Positions 56,368 through 64,000 of a DNA stretch of 64,000 bases are shown here, one piece after another. How positions within the stretch are numbered: the stretch's first letter is position 1; each line of letters opens with the position of its first letter. The notes beneath the pieces were generated by a model. That model was not told the origin of the DNA. It worked only from the letters and a program-made list of their open reading frames with translations, and ran no database searches. The position numbers and the translations under genes are program-made. The DNA comes from JALUZX01 sp964561605 (lineage in GTDB: Bacteria; Planctomycetota; UBA1135; JALUZX01): the NCBI GenBank assembly GCA_964561605.1, contig CAZLQD010000004.1, forward strand, positions 84,630 through 148,629, read 5' to 3'.

Positions 56368-57615
56368 TCACTCGGCCTTCTTCAGGATCACGGCGGCCAC
56401 GGTCTTGTCGTTTCCGCCCATGCTGATCATCAGCCCGAAGGGCCTGTTGGGATCCATCTTGGCCTGCCAGTCGCCCGCCCGGCCCGTGACCTGCCACATC
56501 AGGTCCACCGCCTGGCGGACCCCAGTGCCGCCCGTGAAATGGCCGAATCCCACCAGCCCGCCCGAACAATTGACGGGCATCTCTCCGTCGATCCGGCTCT
56601 TCCCCTCGGCCACGAAGTCCGCCGCCTCGCCGGGCTTCACCACGCCCACGGCCTCCAGGGCCAGGAGCCCCGAGATGGTGAAGCAGTCGTGGACCTCCAG
56701 GACCCCCAGGTCCTTCACGGTGATGCCGGCCATCTCCAGGGCCTTGGCCACGGAGCGCTTGGTGGTGGTGAGCTCGCAGGGATCGGGGGGCGGGGCCGTG
56801 AGGTCGCCTTCGCTCTGGCCGAAGCCTTCGATCCGGGCGGCCTGTTCCTTGGGGATCCCCAGCTTCTTCAGTCCCTCCTCGGAACAGACGATCAGCGCCG
56901 AGGCGCCGTCGGAGACCTTGGAGCAGTCGTAGACGTTGAGGTGGTCCACGAAGACCTTGGGGTTGGGGGGAGTCATGGCCGCCCCCAGGAGGTCGGGGTT
57001 GGTGTTGTGGTATTCCTGGGCCTGGGGGCAGAGCCTGGCGTGCTCGATGGCCTGGACGTACCAGTGGGCCATTCCCTTGCGGGCCAGCTCCTTGCCGTAT
57101 TTCTCCTGGTACGCCCCGGCCCGGTCGGAGAACTGGCCCGGGAAGAAGTAGGCGTGGCCCTTTTTGCGTTCCCCGGCATACCAGCCTGCCCCCGCAAGGA
57201 TGTCGGCCCCGTAGATAGCCTTGACCGTGTTCTGGACCTCGACCCCCAGGGTGAGCACCACGTCGGCCGTCTCGGCCAGGACGCTCTTCATGGCCGTGTA
57301 GACCGCCAGGCCTCCAGAGCCGCAGGCCCCCTCCACGCGGGTGCAGGGCTTGTAGAGGAGGGCCGGGTCGATGGTGGGCATGAAGCCCGCCAGGTTTCCC
57401 TGCCGGTTGAAACGGGCCGCCATGAAGTTTCCGATCACGCACTCGTCGATGAGGTCGGCCGACGGGATCTGGGAGACCACGCCTTTTCCGGCCTCCTGGA
57501 TGTAGTGTTCGATGCCGGGCCGGGGCTTCTTGGGGTGGAATTCCTTGCGGCCCGTGCCGAGGGAGATGGTGTTGTATCCGCAACAGAGATAGACGTCTTT
57601 ACGCAGCTTCTTCAT
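56368..57615 (-). CDS. Thiolase (acetyl-CoA C-acyltransferase, SCP2-like branch)
   Basis: 415 residues. The acylated Cys is in KPCTRVEGACGSGGLAV; LEVHDCFTISGLLALEA and NCSGGLVGFGHFTGGTGVRQ supply the His and the second Cys/Gly. The Asn-rich insertions place it with archaeal and SCP2-type thiolases, often paired with a DUF35 OB-fold partner; that partner is not seen here. It makes or splits 3-oxoacyl-CoA. 15 bases after the HCDH gene. Confidence 0.9.
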   Translation of the reverse strand: MKKLRKDVYLCCGYNTISLGTGRKEFHPKKPRPGIEHYIQEAGKGVVSQIPSADLIDECVIGNFMAARFNRQGNLAGFMPTIDPALLYKPCTRVEGACGSGGLAVYTAMKSVLAETADVVLTLGVEVQNTVKAIYGADILAGAGWYAGERKKGHAYFFPGQFSDRAGAYQEKYGKELARKGMAHWYVQAIEHARLCPQAQEYHNTNPDLLGAAMTPPNPKVFVDHLNVYDCSKVSDGASALIVCSEEGLKKLGIPKEQAARIEGFGQSEGDLTAPPPDPCELTTTKRSVAKALEMAGITVKDLGVLEVHDCFTISGLLALEAVGVVKPGEAADFVAEGKSRIDGEMPVNCSGGLVGFGHFTGGTGVRQAVDLMWQVTGRAGDWQAKMDPNRPFGLMISMGGNDKTVAAVILKKAE

Positions 57616-57630
57616 GTTTCTTTCTTCCTT

Positions 57631-58974
57631 TCACCCGAGGAAGTCGTTGACCGCGCCGTAGAGGTGGTAGAAGCCGTTCATGAGGACGCCGTTCACGTCC
57701 TCCACGCTCTCGGCCACGCCGTCCGCCACGAGGCCTTTCGCGATCTCGGCGGAGCGCTCCATGTAGCGGCGGGCCAGCCCCGCGCCGAGGGTGTCCGTCT
57801 TCCAGAGGGCGGCGAAGTAGGCCGCCAGCTTCGCGTCTTTTCCGGGGTCCCTGAGCAGGGCCTTCCAGGGCGCCCACTCGGGCGGCAGGGGGCCGAGCTT
57901 GGCGTCGGCCTCCTTGGTCCAGCCATCCGGGTCGAAGGGGACGTATTCGCCCTTCTCGAGGTCGTAGACCCCCTCCGGGCCCCTCTTGCCGTATTTCAGG
58001 AAACCGTCCTTCTGGGCCCCGCCCGGGTGCTGGCCGCCCAGCACCCCCTTCTCCACCATGGCGTCGATGAGGCCGCCCTCGAGACCGGCGTTCGGGATGT
58101 GGCGGTTCATGACGTCCATGATGCTCTTGAAGACGTCCACCCCCACGTAGTCGATGAGCTGGAAGATCCCCATGGGCCGGACCAGGAAGTCCTGGGTCAC
58201 CTTGTTGACCATGTAGACCGCCGCCGGACGGCCCGCCCGGCCGGCCAGTTCTTCCACCAGGGCCACGCCGAAGAGGCCGTCCCGGATGAAGTGCCCGTTG
58301 CCGATGAAGCCCGCCACGTCGTTGGAGCGGATGAGCTTCTTTCGGAGCACCTGGCCCAGCTCCCGGGCCGTCTCCACCAGCTCCGGCCGGGTCTTCTTGG
58401 AAGGGATCAGCTCCACGAGCTTCTGGATGGGGGGCGGGTTGTAGAAGTGGAAACCGATGAGCCGCCCCTCCAGGCCGGCCCGCTCGTCCAAAAAGCCGAT
58501 GGGCACCGAGGACGTATTGGTGAGGAAGAAGGTGTCGGCGGGGCAGATTTCCTCGAGCTTCTTGTATACCCCGATCTTCACGTCCTCGTTCTCGATGATG
58601 GCCTCGAAGACCATCTTCGAATCCTTCGCCACGGAGAGGTCCGTGGAGAGGCGGATCCCGCGGGTGCATTCGGTGACGAATTCCCGGATGATCTCTCCGT
58701 TCTCCACCAGGTCCTCCCGGTCGGCGTAGAGCCGCCGGAGCTCGACGGTGCTCTTCTCGGCGATCTTCAATGCTTGCGAACGGATATATTCCACCAGGGC
58801 GTCCAGGGCGTCGTCCCTGGTGTCCATGAGGTTGAGGCGGAATTTCCGGGTCTTCCCCTCGGGGCCGATCCGCCTCTTGGCCGCCTCGACGGCCAGGAGC
58901 AGGGCGATGCCGCTTCCCATCTTGCCGCCGGCGCCGATGACGGTTACGTTTTCAAGTCTTTCGGAAAGTCCCAT
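57631..58974 (-). CDS. 3-hydroxyacyl-CoA dehydrogenase
   Basis: 447 residues. NAD-binding VTVIGAGGKMGSGIALLLA, then ENEDVKIGVYKKLEEICPADTFFLTNTSSVPI, IGFHFYNPPPIQKLVELI (catalytic His with Glu region) and DVAGFIGNGHFIRDGL. The C-terminal half (GIFQLIDYVGVDVFKSIMDVM) is longer than in short HCDHs. It oxidises 3-hydroxyacyl-CoA. First gene of the minus-strand group HCDH-thiolase-hydratase-dehydrogenase, a full beta-oxidation round. Confidence 0.93.
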   Translation of the reverse strand: MGLSERLENVTVIGAGGKMGSGIALLLAVEAAKRRIGPEGKTRKFRLNLMDTRDDALDALVEYIRSQALKIAEKSTVELRRLYADREDLVENGEIIREFVTECTRGIRLSTDLSVAKDSKMVFEAIIENEDVKIGVYKKLEEICPADTFFLTNTSSVPIGFLDERAGLEGRLIGFHFYNPPPIQKLVELIPSKKTRPELVETARELGQVLRKKLIRSNDVAGFIGNGHFIRDGLFGVALVEELAGRAGRPAAVYMVNKVTQDFLVRPMGIFQLIDYVGVDVFKSIMDVMNRHIPNAGLEGGLIDAMVEKGVLGGQHPGGAQKDGFLKYGKRGPEGVYDLEKGEYVPFDPDGWTKEADAKLGPLPPEWAPWKALLRDPGKDAKLAAYFAALWKTDTLGAGLARRYMERSAEIAKGLVADGVAESVEDVNGVLMNGFYHLYGAVNDFLG

Positions 58975-59170
58975 ACAAAACCTCCCAAGCGTAAATCATG
59001 CCTGCCGGGGAACCCAGCACCTGCAGGGGCTCGCGGCGTGAACCACCAGGGACGAACTCCCCGGGGGGGAAAGAAAAGGACCATTCTAGGGAAAGGACGG
59101 TCACGGGGCCACCAAGGCCGCGGTAGAATGCTTTTTTCCGCCGGGAGAAACCCTCCCCAGGAGGCGATCC

Positions 59171-60190
59171 ATGAAAAAAATGTCACTCTGGGAACTCCAG
59201 TCCTTCCAGCCGGGCGGATTGGTTCCGGTAAAGCGTCCTGTTCCCGAACCAGGCCCCGGGCAGGTGCGCATCAAGATGCGGGCCGCCTCCCTCAACTACA
59301 GGGATCTGCTCACCGTCAAGGGGCTCTACAACCCCAGGCAGCCCCTGCCGCTGGTGCCCCTCTCCGACGGGGTGGGGGTGGTGGACGCCCTGGGGCCCGG
59401 CGTAACGCGCTGGAAGGAGGGAGACCGGGTCTGCCCCATCTTCGCCCAGGCCTGGCTCTGCGGTCCCCCTTCCAAGGAGGCCCTCCGCTCCACCCTGGGA
59501 GGCCCCCTGGACGGGACCCTGGCGGAGTGGATGGTTCTCGGCGAGGAAGGGCTCGTGGCCGCCCCGGCCCACCTCACCGACGCCGAGGCCGCCGCCCTTC
59601 CCTGCGCCGCCCTCACCGCCTGGAACGCCCTGGTCACCCTGGGGGGCCTGAAGCCCGGTTGGACCGTCCTCACCCTGGGCACAGGGGGGGTCTCCCTCTT
59701 CGCCCTCCAGTTCGCCAGGCTCCAGGGCGCCCGGGTCGTGGCCACCACCTCCAACAAGGACAAGGCCCAGCGCCTCCTGGAGCTCGGGGCCGACCAGGTC
59801 CTGAACTACAAGGAAGACCCCAAGTGGGGCCGGACCGTCCGGGAGCTCACAGGCGGGGGGGCCGACCTGGTGGTGGAGGTGGGGGGGGCGGGCACCCTGG
59901 AGCAGTCCCTCCAGGCCGTCCGGCCCGGAGGCCGGATCGCCCTGATCGGGGTCCTCTCGGGGACCCGTTCGCAACTCGATGTGATTCCTGTTCTTATGAA
60001 CCAGGTCCGGCTCCAGGGCGTCTTCGTGGGCTCCCGGCAGGACTTCCTGGCCATGAACCGGGCCCTGGCCGACTCCGGTCTTCGCCCCGTGATCGACAAG
60101 GTCTTTCCCTTCCAGGAGGCTCCGGCCGCCCTGGCCCACCTGGAATCGGGCCGCCACTTCGGCAAGGTCTGCCTGGAGTTCGCGCCCTGA
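59171..60190 (+). CDS. MDR-family NAD(P)H oxidoreductase (zinc-independent)
   Basis: 339 residues. The GroES-like domain (AASLNYRDLLTVKGLYNP, PLSDGVGVVDALGPGV, GDRVCPIFAQAWLC) and the Rossmann domain (VLTLGTGGVSLFALQFARLQGARVVATTSNKDKAQ) define a medium-chain dehydrogenase/reductase of the quinone oxidoreductase/acryloyl-CoA reductase side; the catalytic zinc Cys-His set is absent. Its place beside the acyl-CoA genes would fit an enoyl- or acryloyl-CoA reductase, an inference only. Start ATG with AGGAGG six bases away. It is divergent from the HCDH gene. Confidence 0.78.
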   Translation: MKKMSLWELQSFQPGGLVPVKRPVPEPGPGQVRIKMRAASLNYRDLLTVKGLYNPRQPLPLVPLSDGVGVVDALGPGVTRWKEGDRVCPIFAQAWLCGPPSKEALRSTLGGPLDGTLAEWMVLGEEGLVAAPAHLTDAEAAALPCAALTAWNALVTLGGLKPGWTVLTLGTGGVSLFALQFARLQGARVVATTSNKDKAQRLLELGADQVLNYKEDPKWGRTVRELTGGGADLVVEVGGAGTLEQSLQAVRPGGRIALIGVLSGTRSQLDVIPVLMNQVRLQGVFVGSRQDFLAMNRALADSGLRPVIDKVFPFQEAPAALAHLESGRHFGKVCLEFAP

Positions 60191-60284
60191 GAAGGCCGTT
60201 GATGCCCCGGACCGCCCAAAGGCCTAAACTATCTCCCCTCTCCAGGGAGCCCTCCCGTCACCAGGCAACCCTCAGGAAGGAAAC

Positions 60285-61829
60285 ATGAAGGACAAACTCA
60301 AGATCCTGGAAGAACTGCGAAAGAAGGCCCTCGAAGGGGGCGGCAAGGAGAGGATCGAGAAGATCCACGCCTCGGGCAGGCTCACCGCCAGGGAGAGGGT
60401 GGACCTGCTCCTCGACCCGGGTTCCTTCCAGGAGCTGGGCGTCTTCGTCACCCACCAGACCTCCGACTTCGGCATGGCCGACAAGAAGATCGTGGGCGAC
60501 GGCGTGGTCTGCGGCTTCGGCATGGTGGACGGCAGGAGCGTGGCCGTCTTCGCCCAGGACTTCACCGTCTTCGGCGGCACCATGAGCGAGTCCAACGCCA
60601 AGAAGATCTGCAACCTCATGGACCGGGCCATGGAGAACGGCGTGCCCGTGATCGGCCTCAACGATTCCGGCGGAGCCCGTATCCAGGAAGGCGTAAAAAG
60701 CCTGGGCGGATACGCCGAGATCTTCCTGCGCAATACCCTGGCTTCCGGCGTGGTCCCCCAGATCTCGGCCGTCATGGGCCCCTGCGCCGGGGGCGCCGTC
60801 TACTCGCCGGCCATCACCGATTTCATCCTCATGGTGGACCAGACGAGCCACATGTTCGTCACCGGACCGGACGTGATCAAGTCGGTCACCGGCGAAGAGG
60901 TCACCTTCGAGGAGCTGGGCGGCGCCGTGACCCACGCCACCAAGAGCGGCGTGGCCCACATCGTGGCCGAGAACGACGCCGATTGCATCCTGCGCATCAA
61001 GGAGCTCCTCTCCTACATCCCCTCCAACAACCTGGAGGATCCTCCCTTCGTGGAGAGCTCCGATCCGCCGGACCGCAAGGATCCCGAGCTGGACGGGATC
61101 GTCCCCCCCGAGCCCAACAAGCCCTATGACATCAAGGACGTGATCCACCGGGTCGTCGACGACGGGCGGTTTCTCGAGATCCACGCCGACTACGCCCCCA
61201 ACATCGTCGTCGGCTTCGCCAGGCTCGGGGGCCGCACCGTGGGGATCGTGGCCAACCAGCCCGCCGTGCTCGCCGGGGTGCTGGACATCGAGTCCTCCAA
61301 GAAAGGCGCCCGGTTCATCCGCTTCTGCGACGCCTTCAACATCCCCCTGGTGACCTTCGAGGACGTGCCCGGCTTCCTTCCCGGCACCGACCAGGAGTGG
61401 CGGGCCATCATCACCAACGGCGCCAAGCTCCTCTACGCCTACTGCGAGGCCACGGTCCCCAAGCTCACCGTCATCACCCGCAAGGCCTACGGCGGCGCCT
61501 ACGACGTGATGAGCTCCAAGCACATCCGGGGGGACTACAACATCGCCTGGCCCACGGCCGAGCTTGCCGTCATGGGCGCATCGGGGGCTGTGAACATCAT
61601 CTTCCGAAGAGAGATCAAGAAGGCCAAGGACCCCGAAAAGCGCCGCCAGGAGCTGGTGGACGAATACAACGAGAAGTTCGCCAACCCCTACGTGGCGGCC
61701 GAGCTGGGATACATCGACGACGTCATCTATCCCAGGGAGACCCGGGCCAAGCTCATCCAGGCTCTCCAGTTCCTGCGCAACAAGCGCCAGGAGATCCCGA
61801 GCAAGAAACACGGCAACATCCCCTTGTGA
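60285..61829 (+). CDS. Acyl-CoA (propionyl-CoA type) carboxylase, carboxyltransferase subunit
   Basis: 514 residues. GSFQELGVFVTH, NDSGGARIQEGVKSLGGYAE, GPCAGGAVYSPAITDFILMV and DVPGFLPGTDQEWR, plus AYGGAYDVMSSKHIRGD, are those of PccB/AccD5-like subunits. Carboxylates propionyl-CoA (or acetyl/methylcrotonyl-CoA) with carboxybiotin. 42 bases precede the biotin carboxylase gene. Together with that and the carrier it is a complete enzyme. Propionyl preference is inferred. Confidence 0.92.
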   Translation: MKDKLKILEELRKKALEGGGKERIEKIHASGRLTARERVDLLLDPGSFQELGVFVTHQTSDFGMADKKIVGDGVVCGFGMVDGRSVAVFAQDFTVFGGTMSESNAKKICNLMDRAMENGVPVIGLNDSGGARIQEGVKSLGGYAEIFLRNTLASGVVPQISAVMGPCAGGAVYSPAITDFILMVDQTSHMFVTGPDVIKSVTGEEVTFEELGGAVTHATKSGVAHIVAENDADCILRIKELLSYIPSNNLEDPPFVESSDPPDRKDPELDGIVPPEPNKPYDIKDVIHRVVDDGRFLEIHADYAPNIVVGFARLGGRTVGIVANQPAVLAGVLDIESSKKGARFIRFCDAFNIPLVTFEDVPGFLPGTDQEWRAIITNGAKLLYAYCEATVPKLTVITRKAYGGAYDVMSSKHIRGDYNIAWPTAELAVMGASGAVNIIFRREIKKAKDPEKRRQELVDEYNEKFANPYVAAELGYIDDVIYPRETRAKLIQALQFLRNKRQEIPSKKHGNIPL

Positions 61830-61870
61830 GACCAGGAGGCTGAGCCATCCATCCCCAACCGAGGAAAGGC

Positions 61871-63358
61871 ATGTTCAAGAAGGTATTGGTGGCCAACCGG
61901 GGGGAGATCGCCGTCCGGGTGATCCGCACCCTCCACGAGATGGGCATCCCCTCCGTGGCGATCTTCTCCGAGGCCGACAGGGAGGCCCAGCACGTGCGCC
62001 TCGCCGAAGAGGCCTGGTGCGTGGGCCCGCCCCCCTCGACGGAGAGCTACCTCAGGATCGACAAGATCCTGGATGTCGCCAGGAAGACCGGCGCCCAGGC
62101 GATCCACCCGGGCTACGGCTTCCTGGCCGAGAACCCCGGCTTCGCGAAGGCCTGCGAAGAGGAAGGCATCACCTTCCTGGGCCCGCCTTCGGAGGTCATG
62201 GCCGCTCTCGGCGACAAGCTCGAGGCCCGAAAGATCGCCCAGAAGGCGGGCGCCCCGGTCATCCCGGGCTCCAAGGAAGTCCCCCTGGAGCCCGGCCCCG
62301 CCCTGGAAGAGGCCAAGCGCGTGGGCTTCCCCTTGATCATCAAGGCCGCCGGCGGCGGCGGCGGCAAGGGCATGCGGGTCGTAAGAAACGAAGAAGACCT
62401 CCTCTCCTCCCTGGAGATGGCCCGCTCCGAGGCCCAGGGCGCCTTCAACAACCCCACGGTCTACATGGAGCGCTACCTGGAGCGGCCCCGCCACGTGGAG
62501 ATGCAGATGCTCGCCGACGCCCGGGGCGACGTAGTCTGGCTCGGCGAGAGGGACTGCTCCATCCAGCGCCGCCACCAGAAACTCATCGAAGAATCCCCCT
62601 CCCCCGCAGTGGACCCGGAGCTCAGGGAGCGGATGGGGGAGGCGGCGCTCCGCATCATGCGCGAAGCCGGATACGTCGGCGCCGGCACCGTGGAGTTCCT
62701 CCTGGACGAGGACAAGAGCTTCTACTTCCTCGAAGTCAACGCCCGCCTCCAGGTGGAGCACCCCGTCACCGAGTGGATCACGGGCCTGGACCTGGTCCGC
62801 GAGCAGATCCGGGTCGGCGCAGGCGAGCCCCTGGAGATGGAGCAGGAGAAGATCCGGCGGCGGGGCTGGGCCATCGAGGCCCGGGTCTGCGCCGAAGACC
62901 CCGAAGCGGATTTCATGCCCAGCTCCGGCACCATCACGGGCATGCGCCTCCCCAGCGGGCCCTTCCTCAGGTGCGACTTCGGGCCGCTGGCAGGCGACGA
63001 AGTGCCCATCTACTACGACTCCCTCCTGGGCAAGATCATCGCCTGGGGCTGGACCCGCGAAGAGGCCCGCCGCCGGCTTCTGCGCGGCCTCCAGGAGTTC
63101 CGGGTCGCCGGAATCGTGAGCAACGCCCCCTTCCTCTCCTGGGCCGTGGACCACCCGGCCTTCCGGGAAGGAGACTTCGACACGGGCTTCATCCAGAAGC
63201 ACTTCAAGCCCGAAGTCCTCTCGGGGAGCGAGGACCTTCGGACCTACGCCGCGCTCATCGCCGCGTACAAAGCCTTCCAGGACCGCAAGAAAGTCCGGGA
63301 GCCCAAGGATTCCTCCGCAGGTTCCCTCTGGAGACTGGGGGTCAGACGATGGAGATGA
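61871..63358 (+). CDS. Biotin carboxylase subunit of acyl-CoA carboxylase
   Basis: 495 residues. ATP-grasp: KVLVANRGEIAVRVIRT, GYGFLAENPGFAKACEE, AAGGGGGKGMRVV (Gly loop), MQMLADARGDVVWLGERDCSIQRRHQKLIEE and FLEVNARLQVEHPVTEWITGLDLV contain the catalytic Arg, Glu and Lys. It carboxylates biotin with bicarbonate and ATP. The start is 42 bases after the carboxyltransferase gene, and its end overlaps the biotin-carrier gene by up to 10 bases. Slightly longer than AccC of E. coli; no fused carrier. Confidence 0.93.
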   Translation: MFKKVLVANRGEIAVRVIRTLHEMGIPSVAIFSEADREAQHVRLAEEAWCVGPPPSTESYLRIDKILDVARKTGAQAIHPGYGFLAENPGFAKACEEEGITFLGPPSEVMAALGDKLEARKIAQKAGAPVIPGSKEVPLEPGPALEEAKRVGFPLIIKAAGGGGGKGMRVVRNEEDLLSSLEMARSEAQGAFNNPTVYMERYLERPRHVEMQMLADARGDVVWLGERDCSIQRRHQKLIEESPSPAVDPELRERMGEAALRIMREAGYVGAGTVEFLLDEDKSFYFLEVNARLQVEHPVTEWITGLDLVREQIRVGAGEPLEMEQEKIRRRGWAIEARVCAEDPEADFMPSSGTITGMRLPSGPFLRCDFGPLAGDEVPIYYDSLLGKIIAWGWTREEARRRLLRGLQEFRVAGIVSNAPFLSWAVDHPAFREGDFDTGFIQKHFKPEVLSGSEDLRTYAALIAAYKAFQDRKKVREPKDSSAGSLWRLGVRRWR

Positions 63359-63870
63359 AACTCGTCCTCGAACTCCTGGGCAAAACCCTGCCCGTCACCA
63401 TCCGGGGCGAAGACGGTCCCCTGGAAGTGGAGATGGAAGGGCGGACCTACCACATCGATGCCAGGAGGAATCCCCTCTCGGGGGGCTTTTCCCTCCTCGT
63501 GGACGGCCGTTCCGTGGAAGGCTGGGCCGACCCCGCCCCCGAGGGGGGCTATCGGGTCACCCTCCTCGGGCAGACCCTGACGGTCACCGCCGAGGACGCC
63601 CTCAGGGCCGGCCTCAAGAAGATGAAGGGCAAAGGGGGCGGGAAAGAACTCATCAAGGCCCCCATGCCCGGCGTGGTGGTGGAAGTCAAAGCCAAGGAAG
63701 GGGACATCGTCGAAGCCGGCCAGCCCGTCGTCATCGTCGAAGCCATGAAGATGTTCAACGAGTTCGGGCCAAGGCACAGAGGCAAAGTCGCCCGGATCAT
63801 GGTCCAACCCGGCCAGAGCGTCGACAAAGGCCAGGAACTCGCCCTCATCGAACCCCCGCCCGAAAGCTGA
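63349..63870 (+). CDS. Biotin carboxyl carrier protein of acyl-CoA carboxylase
   Basis: 173 residues. An N-terminal beta-rich part (MEMKLVLELLGKTLPVTIRG, YHIDARR) and a C-terminal lipoyl/biotinyl domain (KAPMPGVVVEVKAKEGDIVEAGQPVVIVEAMKM). The biotinylated Lys is in EAMKM at about residue 140. The ATG at 63349 is used; an ATG at 63355 overlaps the previous stop as ATGA and is equally possible. It is the last gene before array C. Confidence 0.92.
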   Translation: MEMKLVLELLGKTLPVTIRGEDGPLEVEMEGRTYHIDARRNPLSGGFSLLVDGRSVEGWADPAPEGGYRVTLLGQTLTVTAEDALRAGLKKMKGKGGGKELIKAPMPGVVVEVKAKEGDIVEAGQPVVIVEAMKMFNEFGPRHRGKVARIMVQPGQSVDKGQELALIEPPPES

Positions 63871-63913
63871 GCCCGGAGAGCGGGGATCCGAAATCCAGAG
63901 GGGCTTTCGAAAT

Positions 63914-64000
63914 CGCTGCCACTCCCCGGACGTCCTCGTCACGGCCCCTGCATCTATTCGTCGTTAGCCCCTGCATCTATTCATCGTTAGCCCCTGCCGG
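63914..64000 (-). repeat. Structured repeat array C, runs off the right edge
   Basis: On the minus strand it reads CCGGCAGGGG (end of a hairpin like those in A/B), two tandem copies of CTAACGA(T/C)GAATAGATG, then GTGACGAGGACGTCC, GTGGCAGC and CGAAAGC. This is the linker type found after hairpins B1 and B2, in opposite orientation to A and B. More units must lie beyond base 64000. It begins about 45 bases after the biotin-carrier stop. Confidence 0.82.

Noticed and set aside
59124..59129. TAGAAT as -10 element of the MDR gene
   Set aside because: A good -10 sequence, but no matching -35 at 16-18 bases; left unannotated.
60199..60230. Promoter TTGATG...TAAACT before the carboxyltransferase
   Set aside because: The spacing of 20 bases is too long for a standard promoter; no convincing alternative -35 was seen.
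56539..60288. A 1249-codon plus-strand open frame opposite the beta-oxidation genes
   Set aside because: Antisense to well-supported thiolase and dehydrogenase genes and crosses into the MDR gene in the wrong frame.

Overview
The window is a high-GC bacterial chromosome segment with tightly packed genes, many start/stop overlaps of the ATGA or GTGA type, frequent GTG and TTG starts, and purine-rich Shine-Dalgarno sites. Housekeeping genes (pyrF, pyrE, hemW, nagB, a primary-type sigma factor, parAB, panB, rnhC) show it is chromosomal. Several large secreted or membrane-anchored proteins of unknown role (carboxypeptidase-regulatory-like domains, KGKW-type repeats with a gluzincin-like fold, a GspG-like domain on a large exported protein, a two-repeat secreted protein) resemble families common in Planctomycetota. 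That assignment is an inference and was not tested.

Layout. 0-3.1 kb: pyrimidine (pyrF, pyrE), hemW and nagB. 3.2-8.1 kb: an outer-membrane-like lipoprotein, an iron-responsive dtxR-feoA-feoB operon behind a perfect DtxR/IdeR-type operator, and a thi4-thiE thiamine pair. 8.1-16.7 kb: exported proteins (alpha/beta hydrolase, family-10-like glycosidase, two-repeat protein, NicO metal transporter, M28 peptidase with PDZ). 16.8-25.9 kb: fabG, a pdxT/pdxS/MocR operon for PLP, a sigma factor lacking a standard start codon, an HPr-domain fusion, a GT2, a phosphoesterase, a membrane protein and acylphosphatase. 25.9-29.4 kb: parA-parB with two parS sites, one inside parB and one inside a 38-bp palindrome that is also a terminator, then a membrane cyclophilin and a lipoprotein. 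29.5-45.8 kb: HNH endonuclease, large secreted proteins, panB, a peptidase with an unclear start, a DUF374 acyltransferase, RNase HIII, a PMT-like glycosyltransferase, kbl and a GT4.

45.8-53.4 kb is the accessory part. Two arrays of near-identical, strongly structured repeats (45.84-46.15 and 52.85-53.37 kb) flank a stretch whose middle (about 46.3-51.3 kb) is visibly poorer in GC. It carries a small orphan gene, two large membrane-anchored carboxypeptidase-regulatory-like proteins and the remnant of an ABC exporter gene. A third array of the same family runs off the right edge (63.91-64.0 kb, opposite strand). Compensatory changes in the central stem of different copies argue that the folded form is what is kept.

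53.5-63.9 kb is an acyl-CoA catabolism island. An acyl-CoA dehydrogenase, enoyl-CoA hydratase, thiolase and 3-hydroxyacyl-CoA dehydrogenase lie on the minus strand. Divergent to them are an MDR oxidoreductase and a complete three-subunit biotin-dependent acyl-CoA carboxylase (carboxyltransferase, biotin carboxylase, biotin carrier). Together they fit odd-chain or branched acyl-CoA or propionyl-CoA use. No tRNA, rRNA, CRISPR array, intact transposase or riboswitch was recognised.
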